Source of the DNA: Pseudomonas lactis
Lineage (GTDB): Bacteria; Pseudomonadota; Gammaproteobacteria; Pseudomonadales; Pseudomonadaceae
DNA length: 64,000 nt
Assembly: GCF_001439845.1 (NCBI RefSeq)
Contig: NZ_JYLO01000010.1
Coordinates: forward strand, 186,001 to 250,000
Direction of reading: 5' to 3'
Under the pieces are notes generated by a model. It was not told where the DNA came from, searched no databases, and saw only the letters and a program-made list of their open reading frames with translations. Both the position numbers and the translations under genes were made by a program. Positions 41,159 to 50,282 of the stretch are shown here, one piece after another (within the stretch, counting starts at the first letter, position 1; the number at the start of each line of letters is the position of its first letter).

Positions 41159-42514
41159 GTGAGTAGTAGCTTCCGAATTCCCCCGACACCTTCGTCCGAA
41201 GAAGTTGATCTCGCGGTCCTTTTTCAATCTCTCTGGCGACAGAGAGTCCTTATAGCCGCTGTGACGCTAGTCGTTGGCGCTCTGGCTGTGATCTATGCCT
41301 TTTCGGCGACTCCGGAATTTCAAGTCAGCAGCGTTTTGCGTCCAGCGGCGATCAATGATCTGGATGCATTGAATCGGTCTGGGGTATACGTCCTCCCAGC
41401 GGGTGAGGCGTTGAACAAAGTCGGAGCATCTCTTGAGTCTTATGATACGCGGTTAAGCTTCTTCCGAGCCCGTCAAAGTTTATTTAAGGCCTTCGAGCGT
41501 CCAGGGAGAACCCTGGAGCAGAGTTTTGATGAGTTCAATCGCAACTCCATCAATCTGATTTTGCCAGATCCCAAGAAATTAGACTCCCTCAGCGCCTATA
41601 TCAAGCTGGAGATGAGCTACCCTAAAGGGATAGATGGCGTGACTATCCTCAACGAATTCATCGAGTTTGCCATTGCCACCGAGCGTCGGCAGATTAGCGC
41701 GGACCTGAGCGTCATCATCAATAACCGACTGAATGAAATTCAAGGCAAGCTCAAGGCCGTCCGCTCGGGATATGAAATTGATAAAGAGGCAAAAATTGCC
41801 AGTTTGACCGAGGGTGATGTGCTTCGTCGTGCTCAGTTGCAGGACGAGCTAAAGGCTCTGAGGGCTCAGCTTAAGACTATTCGTCGTGATAGGCTTGCAT
41901 TGTTGAACGAAGCAATCGGCATCGCTAAGTCGCTGGGTATCAAAAAACCAGCCACCCCGTCGTCACTCGGTGATGCAGATCGCAGCGGGGGGGGCAGCAC
42001 GATGCATACCGAGATTAATAATCAGCAGATTCCGTTGTATTTCATGGGGGTTGATGCGTTAGAGGCTGAGAAAAATGCTCTCCTTCAGCGCAAATCCGAT
42101 GACTTCACAGAGGGGCGTATCGCGCAAATCGCTAAAGAGCTTCAGTTGCTGCAATCCAACAGGCAGATTGAGGTTTTGAATCGTCGTGAAAATGAAGATC
42201 TGTTTTTAAGCAATGTGGAGCCCCTTCGTGCTGAAGAGGCGCGCCTACGCAGCTTGAATATTGATATGAGTCGCTTGAAGCTGGTAACTATTGACAAGCA
42301 GGCGTTGGAGCCACTGGGGCCTATCAAACCTAAGAAGGCGCTCATTTTGGCGGTCGGTCTGATTCTTGGCGGCATGCTAGGTATTCTCCTTGCCCTCATT
42401 CGTACAATGGTTGTAAATAAACGCCAGCTGATCATGAAATGCGTGCCTTTTAATGCTTCAGATATCGCCATCGAAAAGAAGGCCTCTTCTGAAGGCATCG
42501 TCCGACAGCCTTAG
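41159..42514 (+). CDS. wzz: Wzz O-antigen chain length determinant
   Basis: A 451-residue polysaccharide co-polymerase with two membrane helices, one near residue 35-55 and one near 390-415 (KKALILAVGLILGGMLGILLAL), the Wzz architecture with a long periplasmic coiled-coil region between. It sets modal O-chain length with Wzy. The start is GTG with no ATG nearby. A run of eight G at 41987-41994 encodes GGG in the periplasmic part and could slip. It is the first gene of the O-antigen cluster, after ihfB-lapA as in PAO1. Confidence 0.9.
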   Translation: MSSSFRIPPTPSSEEVDLAVLFQSLWRQRVLIAAVTLVVGALAVIYAFSATPEFQVSSVLRPAAINDLDALNRSGVYVLPAGEALNKVGASLESYDTRLSFFRARQSLFKAFERPGRTLEQSFDEFNRNSINLILPDPKKLDSLSAYIKLEMSYPKGIDGVTILNEFIEFAIATERRQISADLSVIINNRLNEIQGKLKAVRSGYEIDKEAKIASLTEGDVLRRAQLQDELKALRAQLKTIRRDRLALLNEAIGIAKSLGIKKPATPSSLGDADRSGGGSTMHTEINNQQIPLYFMGVDALEAEKNALLQRKSDDFTEGRIAQIAKELQLLQSNRQIEVLNRRENEDLFLSNVEPLRAEEARLRSLNIDMSRLKLVTIDKQALEPLGPIKPKKALILAVGLILGGMLGILLALIRTMVVNKRQLIMKCVPFNASDIAIEKKASSEGIVRQP

Positions 42515-43160
42515 GAATGAGCTCGTCTATCACACGTTGAGCAGGCATGCATACCATGCGCGGTGTGGGTGCTATTTATTCCCGTTTCCCTCCTTTGAAA
42601 TAGGAATATGTACCTATGTCAAATTACTTTTGGGTCATGCCTGAAAAATACTCGGGGTGATTCTATCCTGAGCAGAAAGATTCTGTGAACAGTGATCCAT
42701 CACGCTGGCCAAGTGTAACGAACCACTTATTTGTATTTACATCCCGTAGTATGATTGTCAAATTTCATGGAACCGTTTTATTTGAAAGGCATCCAACGAT
42801 TTATGGCACAAAGCCATGCAAGCAAGGTCCTGTGCTTTTTTTGCTGAAGTGGGTACGTGAAGCCTGCGCTAGCGATGGCGTTCCGATCCGAGCGCGTTAC
42901 GTTAGTGTTGATTCTGTTTGTCAGCAGGGGCAGGTTCGGGCAGGCATTGGTAAGAGCAATAAGCTTCGTACGTAATGTAATGAATAATGTAAGTTAATGA
43001 GAACCCTCAAAAGAAGTATGAGCGAGGGAGCGTTGGAAGCGTATAGGGCAACGGTATCTGGAAACAGATCGATCTCACTGAGTGGGTTTTGAGCTTGAAG
43101 AACTTCGTACTGGAATTGTTTCAGTAAGTATTTTGGATTTTGATCATTTAGGTTTTAATT
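42515..43160. other. 646-base gene-poor stretch between wzz and wbpO
   Basis: No recognised gene. One GTG-start open frame (42685-42975) has no identifiable domain. The base composition is more AT-rich than the flanking housekeeping DNA. It may be the relic of a lost gene, or a long leader. Confidence 0.5.
42685..42975 (+). CDS. Hypothetical 96-residue open frame, doubtful
   Basis: It starts at GTG without a convincing RBS and encodes a Cys-containing basic protein with no signal peptide, helix or motif I recognise. It may be spurious or a remnant. Confidence 0.2.
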   Translation: MNSDPSRWPSVTNHLFVFTSRSMIVKFHGTVLFERHPTIYGTKPCKQGPVLFLLKWVREACASDGVPIRARYVSVDSVCQQGQVRAGIGKSNKLRT

Positions 43161-44438
43161 ATGCAGAAACTGGAAGATATTAAGCTCGCCATCATCGGCC
43201 TTGGTTATGTTGGCCTCCCCTTAGCAGTAGAGTTCGGCAAACAGCGATCGGTGGTTGGATTTGACATTAACCAGCCGCGTATCCAAGCGTTGAAAGCGGG
43301 GCATGATTCAACCCTCGAAGTCAGCGACGAAGAGCTCAAGCAGGCCAGCTATTTGAGCTACAGCTGCGACTTGGCTGAGCTGGCTGCTTGCAACACTTTT
43401 GTTGTCACAGTTCCGACCCCGATTGATGAGTACAATCAGCCAGATTTGACGCCGCTCATAAAAGCATCTGAAAGCATTGGCAAGGTGTTGAAGAAGGGTG
43501 ATTTGGTTATTTACGAATCGACTGTCTACCCTGGCGCAACTGAGGAAGATTGTGTTCCTGTACTTGAAAAGGTCTCAGGGCTGACATTCAACGTTGACTT
43601 TTATGCTGGATACAGCCCGGAGCGAATCAATCCTGGTGATAAAGAGCATCGTGTCACCACGATCAAGAAGGTGACGTCTGGCTCGACGCCGGAAATCGCT
43701 GACTTGGTGGACGCGCTGTATAATCAAATTATCGTCGCGGGCACCCATAAAGCTAGCAGTATCAAAGTTGCAGAAGCCGCTAAGGTTATCGAGAATACTC
43801 AGCGTGATTTGAACATTGCGCTTATCAATGAGCTGGCCATCATCTTTAATAAGATGGGTATTGATACTGAGGCTGTCCTTCAGGCAGCGGGTACAAAATG
43901 GAACTTTTTACCTTTCCGGCCGGGTCTGGTAGGCGGGCATTGTATCGGTGTCGATCCCTACTATTTGACGCATAAGGCCCAATCCATTGGCTACCATCCT
44001 GAGATTATATTGGCAGGACGTCGCCTTAATGACGGTATGGGCGCCTACGTTGTCTCTCAGTTGGTCAAGGCGATGCTCAAGGAGCGAATTCATGTCGATG
44101 GCGCTCGCGTATTGATCATGGGGCTGACATTCAAGGAGAACTGCCCGGATCTACGCAATACCCGCATCGTTGACATCGTCAAAGAACTTTCAGAATACAA
44201 CATTGAAGTCGATGTCTACGATCCATGGGTTAACGCCAGTGAAGCTGAGCACGAGTATGGGATAACGCCGGTCTACGAACTCGAAACAGAAAAGTATGAT
44301 GCCATCGTGCTGGCTGTGGCGCATACACAGTTCCGCGAGCTAGGTGCCAAGTCGATTCGGAGTTATGGCAAGTCTAAGCATGTACTTTACGATCTGAAGT
44401 ATTTGCTGAGCACGGAAGAGTCGGATATCCGTCTCTAA
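43161..44438 (+). CDS. wbpO: UDP-N-acetyl-D-galactosamine 6-dehydrogenase (WbpO/TviB-like)
   Basis: A 425-residue nucleotide-sugar dehydrogenase with the N-terminal Rossmann motif GLGYVGLPLA, YSPERINPGD, catalytic C261 in GGHCIGVDPYYL and the C-terminal UDP-sugar domain (LIMGLTFKENCPDLRNT). WbpO of P. aeruginosa O6 and TviB oxidise UDP-GalNAc to UDP-GalNAcA. The adjacent WbpP-like epimerase supports this substrate. Confidence 0.88.
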   Translation: MQKLEDIKLAIIGLGYVGLPLAVEFGKQRSVVGFDINQPRIQALKAGHDSTLEVSDEELKQASYLSYSCDLAELAACNTFVVTVPTPIDEYNQPDLTPLIKASESIGKVLKKGDLVIYESTVYPGATEEDCVPVLEKVSGLTFNVDFYAGYSPERINPGDKEHRVTTIKKVTSGSTPEIADLVDALYNQIIVAGTHKASSIKVAEAAKVIENTQRDLNIALINELAIIFNKMGIDTEAVLQAAGTKWNFLPFRPGLVGGHCIGVDPYYLTHKAQSIGYHPEIILAGRRLNDGMGAYVVSQLVKAMLKERIHVDGARVLIMGLTFKENCPDLRNTRIVDIVKELSEYNIEVDVYDPWVNASEAEHEYGITPVYELETEKYDAIVLAVAHTQFRELGAKSIRSYGKSKHVLYDLKYLLSTEESDIRL

Positions 44439-44487
44439 GACTAATGTCTCTATTTGCTAACTCACTATTAATCTTGAGTATATAACT

Positions 44488-45513
44488 ATGGCCCGCTATG
44501 AACAACTGTTAGATTTGCTTCAGGTATCTCCGAAAACTTGGCTAATAACCGGGGTGGCAGGTTTCATCGGTTCTAATTTGCTGGAAGTGCTTCTTGGTTT
44601 GAATCAGCGGGTCGTTGGATTAGATAACTTTGCAACAGGTCATCAGAGGAATTTGGATGAAGTAAAAAGTGCCGTTTCCTCTGGTCAATGGGCTAACTTT
44701 TCTTTTGTTCAGGGAGATATTAAAGTACTAGAAGATTGCCATAAGGCTTGCGATAGCGTTGACTACGTTTTACATCAGGCAGCGTTGGGATCGGTACCAC
44801 GTTCTCTTAATGATCCGATTACTACCAACAATACGAATATTGATGGTTTCCTAAATATGCTAGTGGCAGCACGGGATGCAAAAGTAAAAAGCTTCACATA
44901 CGCCGCAAGTAGCTCAACATATGGAGATCATCCAGGGCTGCCTAAGGTAGAGGACATCATTGGCAAACCACTGTCTCCTTACGCAGTGACCAAATACGTT
45001 AACGAACTGTACGCTGACGTTTTTGCCAAGTGTTATGGGTTTGATACTATTGGCCTTCGGTATTTTAATGTGTTCGGTAAGCGCCAGGACCCTGAAGGTG
45101 CATATGCGGCAGTGATACCCAAATGGGCGGCTTCCATGATAAAAAACGATGACGTTTTTATCAATGGTGACGGTCAAACCAGTCGGGACTTTTGTTTTAT
45201 CGAAAATACTATCCAAGCGAACCTACTGGCTGCCACTACGACGGACTCGGCTTCGCGCAATCAGGTTTACAACGTCGCGGTCAGCGGTCGAACAGACCTA
45301 AATATGCTTTTTACGTCTTTGCGTGACGCATTGGCAAAAAATGGGATTAACTATGATAAGACCCCGGTGTATCGGGATTTCCGAGCTGGAGACGTTCGCC
45401 ATTCACAAGCTGATATCAGCAAAATAAAAAAACACCTTCAGTATGAGCCTCGCTTTGACATTGTTGAGGGCGTCGAAAGAGCTATGCCATGGTACGTACG
45501 TTTTTTGAATTAA
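44488..45513 (+). CDS. wbpP: UDP-N-acetylglucosamine C4-epimerase (WbpP/TviC-like)
   Basis: A 341-residue extended SDR with GVAGFIGSN (residues 22-30), the serine cluster SSS at 141-143 and Y165/K169 in PYAVTKY, matching WbpP of O6. It interconverts UDP-GlcNAc and UDP-GalNAc, feeding WbpO. The cluster is AT-richer from here on. Confidence 0.88.
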   Translation: MARYEQLLDLLQVSPKTWLITGVAGFIGSNLLEVLLGLNQRVVGLDNFATGHQRNLDEVKSAVSSGQWANFSFVQGDIKVLEDCHKACDSVDYVLHQAALGSVPRSLNDPITTNNTNIDGFLNMLVAARDAKVKSFTYAASSSTYGDHPGLPKVEDIIGKPLSPYAVTKYVNELYADVFAKCYGFDTIGLRYFNVFGKRQDPEGAYAAVIPKWAASMIKNDDVFINGDGQTSRDFCFIENTIQANLLAATTTDSASRNQVYNVAVSGRTDLNMLFTSLRDALAKNGINYDKTPVYRDFRAGDVRHSQADISKIKKHLQYEPRFDIVEGVERAMPWYVRFLN

Positions 45514-45568
45514 CGTTATTCTTTTTTTTAATGTATGTATACATGGACCATAGACAGGGGGCAATAAG

Positions 45569-46993
45569 TTGCTAGCAAAACACGGTGCCGCTTATCTGGT
45601 TGTAAAGTTGATACCGGCAATATTGTCCCTATCGGCCTTGGTGATTTTTACGCGTATTTTGACGCCTGCTGAGTATGGAGTTTACTCACTGACTATCTTG
45701 GTTGCTGGTGTAGGTAATGCGGTGTTACTACAGTGGTTGAGCTTGGGGGTTGGTAGGTATCTTCCTGCTGTAACTGATAAAAAAGATGAAGAACGCTTGT
45801 TGGGAACTGCGAGATCGATTTCATTTATTATTTTTGTAGTCGTGATTGTTTTGTCGCTTATGTGCGCGGCCCTAGGCGCGTTTTCATCATTTTCAATAGT
45901 ATTTTGGATGGTCGGTTTTTTGTTTGCGATCCAGGGTTGGCATGAACTTAACCTAAAGGTTTTAAATACATCTTTAAACCCTTTTGATTATGGGAAAGTA
46001 CTCACCGTAAAAAGTGCAGTTGGCTTTTTTCTATCTGTAGTTGCGGCCTACCTGGGCTTTGGTGCAGAAGGGATATTGGCCTCAATCATAGTAGGTTCGA
46101 TTGCCGCATGCGTAATCAGTAGGCGGATATGGAGTGGTTTGCCTTGGTTTTTTATCAATAGGGATTACCTGAGCAAATTATTCGCTTATGGTGCTCCGTT
46201 AACGATTACTTATCTCTTGATATTTGTTATTGATGCGTCTGATAGGTTTTTCATCGAGCGCATGGTGGGGGTTGAGGCTGTCGGCGTTTATTCAGCTTCG
46301 TATGAGCTGAGCCAGTATTCAATCGGCATGCTGACATCGGTCGTTCATTTGGCTGCCCTGCCATTGGTGATAAATGCACTGGCTAAAGAGGGCTTGCTGG
46401 CTGCGGGTTTAAAACTGCGTCAGACCTTTTCATTAGTGTTTGCGGTGGCTGTGCCATTGTCGGCAGGAATGGCGTTGACCGCCCCTGATATAGCGTATTC
46501 CATACTCGGGGATAAGTTTAGAGAGGGCGCTACTGTGATCATCCCTTGGATCGCGCTGGCGATGTTTTTAAGTACGATAAAATCATATTACTTCGATTAC
46601 GCATTTCAACTGTCAAACTCCACTCGAATACAAATGGGTATTGTCTTCGTGAGTGCCGTCGTGAATGTTGTTTTCAACTATTTTCTCATTGCCGAATATG
46701 GCGCTACGGGCGCTGCGATTTCGACGGTGATCGCTTTTCTTGTTTCCTTGATATTGAGCTGGGCTTTGGGGCGACGCGTATTTGCTATGCCGCGTCTTCC
46801 CTATAAAAATGCGGCGCAAATTATAGTTGCTGTGGTGGTTATGGCAGCAGTAGTAAGCAGTATCAATTTTGAGTTGTCGGTGTTGTCTTTTTCGTTAAAG
46901 GTGATTTTGGGTGGTGCGGCCTATATAGCTGTATTACTACTATTTAACGCCAGAAACCTGATTGCCAATGTTCCTGCGTTGTTAAAAAAATAA
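45569..46993 (+). CDS. wzx: Wzx-like O-unit flippase
   Basis: A 474-residue MOP-superfamily protein with about 12-14 helices, ILTPAEYGVYSLTIL near the N-terminus and DASDRFFIERMVG in the middle, typical of polysaccharide flippases. It would move the lipid-linked repeat across the inner membrane. The start is TTG, with AGGGGG 8 bases upstream and no ATG candidate until far into the gene. Confidence 0.83.
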   Translation: MLAKHGAAYLVVKLIPAILSLSALVIFTRILTPAEYGVYSLTILVAGVGNAVLLQWLSLGVGRYLPAVTDKKDEERLLGTARSISFIIFVVVIVLSLMCAALGAFSSFSIVFWMVGFLFAIQGWHELNLKVLNTSLNPFDYGKVLTVKSAVGFFLSVVAAYLGFGAEGILASIIVGSIAACVISRRIWSGLPWFFINRDYLSKLFAYGAPLTITYLLIFVIDASDRFFIERMVGVEAVGVYSASYELSQYSIGMLTSVVHLAALPLVINALAKEGLLAAGLKLRQTFSLVFAVAVPLSAGMALTAPDIAYSILGDKFREGATVIIPWIALAMFLSTIKSYYFDYAFQLSNSTRIQMGIVFVSAVVNVVFNYFLIAEYGATGAAISTVIAFLVSLILSWALGRRVFAMPRLPYKNAAQIIVAVVVMAAVVSSINFELSVLSFSLKVILGGAAYIAVLLLFNARNLIANVPALLKK

Positions 46994-47015
46994 TTGCTGA
47001 GTGTTAGGGGGGAAT

Positions 47016-47906
47016 TTGCCGTATTTTACAGTGTTTACGCCGACTTATAATAGAGCATATATTTTGAGTCAGGTGTATGAGTCGCTTAGGGTGCAAACGT
47101 TTCAAGATTTTGAGTGGCTGATTATTGATGATGGTTCCACTGATGGGACGCAGGCACTTGTCGAGGAATGGATAAAAAAGAAAGAGCTGAATATCCGTTA
47201 CATTTATCAGAATAACCAAGGTAAGCATGCCGCGCATAATGTTGCGGTCGAGCATGCAACAGGTTATTTGTTTTTGGTTTTCGATTCCGATGACCGATGT
47301 GTTAACACAGCTCTGGAACGATTGAAGTTTCATTGGGAGGATATTGACATCTCACAGAGAGATCAGTTTTCGACGCTCTCAGTTCTATGCATGGATGATG
47401 AAAGTAATGTATTGGGTCAAGAGTATCCAAATTATATATGTGATATTGCTGATCCGGATCTACAGCGTCAATACCGTTCCATGGGCGATAAGTGGGGCGT
47501 TAATGTCACAGAAATATTGAAGCAGTATGAGTTCCCCATAATTGCGGGTGAGCGATTTATTGCTGAAAGCATTGTTTGGAATAGAGTTTCACTTGTCTAT
47601 TCTGCTAGATTTGTTAATGAAAAGTTATGCATAAAAATTTATCGAAATGACGGGCTCACGCAGTCCTCGGTACGAATTAGGGTTAACAATCCATGTGGCG
47701 CCAGTCTGGTGTATCTTGAAGAGTTCAAGATACTGAAGGGCATCGCTAGCAGGTTCAAATCGGCTATTAATTATGTACGATTCGCCCTAAGGACAAACAA
47801 AATGGAAATAATATTTCCAAGTTGTAAAGCATCGCTCTTGATGATGTGTGCGTTTCCTGTGGGCTGTGCTTTTTATTTTGTTGATTCCTATCGGGTGAAA
47901 AAGTAA
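47016..47906 (+). CDS. Glycosyltransferase family 2
   Basis: A GT2 GT-A fold protein: FTVFTPTYNRAYIL, IIDDGSTDGT and the metal-binding DSDD (VFDSDDR). It would add one sugar of the O-unit. The start is probably TTG at 47016 with GGGGGG just upstream (296 codons); GTG at 47001 in the same frame is the alternative. The position corresponds to wbpQ in the O6 locus. Confidence 0.82.
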   Translation: MPYFTVFTPTYNRAYILSQVYESLRVQTFQDFEWLIIDDGSTDGTQALVEEWIKKKELNIRYIYQNNQGKHAAHNVAVEHATGYLFLVFDSDDRCVNTALERLKFHWEDIDISQRDQFSTLSVLCMDDESNVLGQEYPNYICDIADPDLQRQYRSMGDKWGVNVTEILKQYEFPIIAGERFIAESIVWNRVSLVYSARFVNEKLCIKIYRNDGLTQSSVRIRVNNPCGASLVYLEEFKILKGIASRFKSAINYVRFALRTNKMEIIFPSCKASLLMMCAFPVGCAFYFVDSYRVKK

Positions 47907-47956
47907 GGAACTAGGTTTTTGAATTTTGCTGACTGCTTATAAGAGGTTGAAGTGGT

Positions 47957-49174
47957 ATGTATAGCTTTTTAGCAGGCTTGACTCTGTTGGCGGTCGCAAT
48001 TTTATCGCGCGCAACCATGAGGGATCCGTTTCATCCTTCGTTTATATTTCCTGCCATTTGGGGCGGCGGATTATGCTTAATAGCCTTCACTCCTCTGTTG
48101 GGTTTTTATGCCGTTGAGTCTGACGCTCTGCTAATTTTTATTCTGGGCGGGGCAATATTCAGTGCGGTGTCTATTTGTATAAGCCTGTTTGCCAAAAGCT
48201 TCGTGCATAAAGGCTTTTTTTGTCGCGAACTTAATTTTAATGATCTGTTTTTGCTATTCGCCTTCATGCATCTTCTGGTTTTGCCGGTTGCTTATAGTGA
48301 TTTGTCTGCACTCGGTTCTGACTTTGAGCAGATATCATACGCCGCAAGGGCAATGTCGGTTGCTGGGGAGTCAGTATTCGGTCGGCTGACAGCAAACTAT
48401 CTGCTGCTGGGGCTGGTAATAATTCCGTTATTTACGATAGCCTTGGCTCAACGGAGAATAGGGTGGCTCAAGTATCTCATAATCGCTTTTCCATGGTGCG
48501 CTCTGATATTGGTTGGGAGTGGTAGGGCAGGGTTGATACAGATGCTGTTAGGCCTGGTATTTATTTATCGGGTGGTGCATCAAAAACTTCCCGTTAAAAT
48601 TATGGCGACCTTGGGTTTATTTTTTTTGGTAGTTTTATTTGTAGGCGCTATAGCCACAAATAAAATCGATGTAAGTTCAGATGAAAGTGTAGGCGAAGTT
48701 ATGTCTATCATGCTGACGCACATTGCAGGTTATGCGCTTCAAGGGCCGGTTCTGTTTTCGCTATATTTTGATGGGACGGTTCGAGTCTTCGAAAACTGGA
48801 ACCCCTTCATATCCGTTTGCCACTTACTTTCCATGGTTCAGTTGTGCACCCCTTTACCCATGCACTCAGAGTTTAACTTATATGGCGATGGGTTAGAGGG
48901 TAACGTTTATAGCTTGTATTTTTCCATTTTTCCCGGGTTCGGCGTGTTGGGTGTCGTTTTTTTTATTGCGCTGTATTCGGCGGCTTCAACCTATGCTTAC
49001 CTGAAGGCTAAGCAAGGCCATATCTTTTATATGGTGATCTCTGCCTACTTGTATTCAGCGATTGTATTATCATTGTTTTCCGATACGTTTCTACCTTCGT
49101 TATGGTTTTTCATGAAGGTGTTTGTGATTGTAGTCTTTGTGTTGTTGTTTTTTTCAAAAAAACCAATTTCATAA
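47957..49174 (+). CDS. wzy: Wzy-like O-antigen polymerase
   Basis: A 405-residue very hydrophobic protein with about 10-12 helices and no similarity to enzymes outside Wzy/oligosaccharide repeat-unit polymerase families. A large periplasmic loop is typical of Wzy, and a WNPFISVCHLL segment follows it. The AT content is high. The assignment rests on topology and position between glycosyltransferase genes, and Wzy proteins are poorly conserved. Confidence 0.68.
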   Translation: MYSFLAGLTLLAVAILSRATMRDPFHPSFIFPAIWGGGLCLIAFTPLLGFYAVESDALLIFILGGAIFSAVSICISLFAKSFVHKGFFCRELNFNDLFLLFAFMHLLVLPVAYSDLSALGSDFEQISYAARAMSVAGESVFGRLTANYLLLGLVIIPLFTIALAQRRIGWLKYLIIAFPWCALILVGSGRAGLIQMLLGLVFIYRVVHQKLPVKIMATLGLFFLVVLFVGAIATNKIDVSSDESVGEVMSIMLTHIAGYALQGPVLFSLYFDGTVRVFENWNPFISVCHLLSMVQLCTPLPMHSEFNLYGDGLEGNVYSLYFSIFPGFGVLGVVFFIALYSAASTYAYLKAKQGHIFYMVISAYLYSAIVLSLFSDTFLPSLWFFMKVFVIVVFVLLFFSKKPIS

Positions 49175-49191
49175 TTTATAAGGTTGACGGT

Positions 49192-50223
49192 ATGAAAGAT
49201 GAAATTTCGGTTATGGCATTCACGCAGGGTGATAAGGTGCCGAGCACACGGTTTAGAGTGGACTATTTAAAGCGTGGATTAGAAGCCAAAAATATTAAAA
49301 TACATGTCTCCAATGCTTATGAAAGCGCTTATCCGCCCAGTGCCCGCGCGCAAAGATTACTTTGGATTATCAAGGAATTCTGCTCCAGGCTTTTTGGTGT
49401 GTGCAAGAGCTTTAAATATGATGTGATCATACTACAGAGAGAGATGATTTCGACGATTCCTACTCTGGAAAGGTTTACCAAAAGACCGCGAATTTTAGAT
49501 GTTGATGACGCGATTTGGTTGCACAGAAATGGGTGGGCGGTAGAGCAAATTACGAAGCGTGTCGATCACATAGTTTGTGGAAATAGTTATATTGCCGACT
49601 ATTTTCGCAAGTTTGGTAAGCCGATGACTGTTATTGCCACGCCCGTTGATGTTGATAGATTTCGTCCTTTGAAAAAAGACTTCGCTGCTAAAATTATTGG
49701 ATGGTCGGGCACTTCCGGAGGATTCAAGTTTCTATATGATATAGAAGACGCCCTGGCTCAGGTCCTCAAGGAAAACAAAGGTTGGAAGCTACGCGTTGTT
49801 TCTGACCAGCGTCCGCGTTTCGACAAGATTCCTGATGAGGCTGTTGAGTTTGTACAGTGGGCAGTTGAGAATGAAGTCAGCTCTATTGCAACCATGGACA
49901 TTGGCCTCATGCCGTTGGATGATACGGAGTGGTCGCGAGGCAAGTGCAGTTATAAGATGTTGCTGTATATGGCTTGTGGTATTCCGATCGTGGTATCCGA
50001 CTTTGGTATGAATAGCGAGATCTTAAAAAATGGATTTATCGGTTATGGAGTGGTTACGCCTGCTGAGTGGTATCAGTCTTTGAACGCGTTGATTAATAAT
50101 CCGTTAGACAGAGATCGTGCAGGCCAACATGCCCGGGATGTCATCGTCAACAAGTATTCCCAGCATCAGGCGGTTAATGAGTGGGAGAGAATAATCAGAG
50201 AAACTGTTGAAAAAAGCAGCTGA
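49192..50223 (+). CDS. Glycosyltransferase family 4-like (WbpR position)
   Basis: About 343 residues with a GT-B style C-terminal donor-binding region (GWSGTSGGFKFLYDIEDAL, SYKMLLYMACGIPIVVSD). The wzy stop is at 49174 and the ATG at 49192 has an AAGG RBS; the longer frame inside wzy is not real. It would add one sugar of the O-unit. Confidence 0.8.
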   Translation: MKDEISVMAFTQGDKVPSTRFRVDYLKRGLEAKNIKIHVSNAYESAYPPSARAQRLLWIIKEFCSRLFGVCKSFKYDVIILQREMISTIPTLERFTKRPRILDVDDAIWLHRNGWAVEQITKRVDHIVCGNSYIADYFRKFGKPMTVIATPVDVDRFRPLKKDFAAKIIGWSGTSGGFKFLYDIEDALAQVLKENKGWKLRVVSDQRPRFDKIPDEAVEFVQWAVENEVSSIATMDIGLMPLDDTEWSRGKCSYKMLLYMACGIPIVVSDFGMNSEILKNGFIGYGVVTPAEWYQSLNALINNPLDRDRAGQHARDVIVNKYSQHQAVNEWERIIRETVEKSS

Positions 50224-50282
50224 TGGCGAAATAAGTATTTATACTGTTTGGCTGAAGAATTTTAATAGGGAAGGGTTTCGTA

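Noticed and set aside
41041..41160. Possible JUMPstart/ops element (GGCGGTCA) before wzz
   Set aside because: Only part of the ops core matches and the rest of the JUMPstart sequence is missing.
45535..45544. ATGTATACAT palindrome between wbpP and wzx
   Set aside because: A short AT-rich palindrome within an operon; chance is likely.
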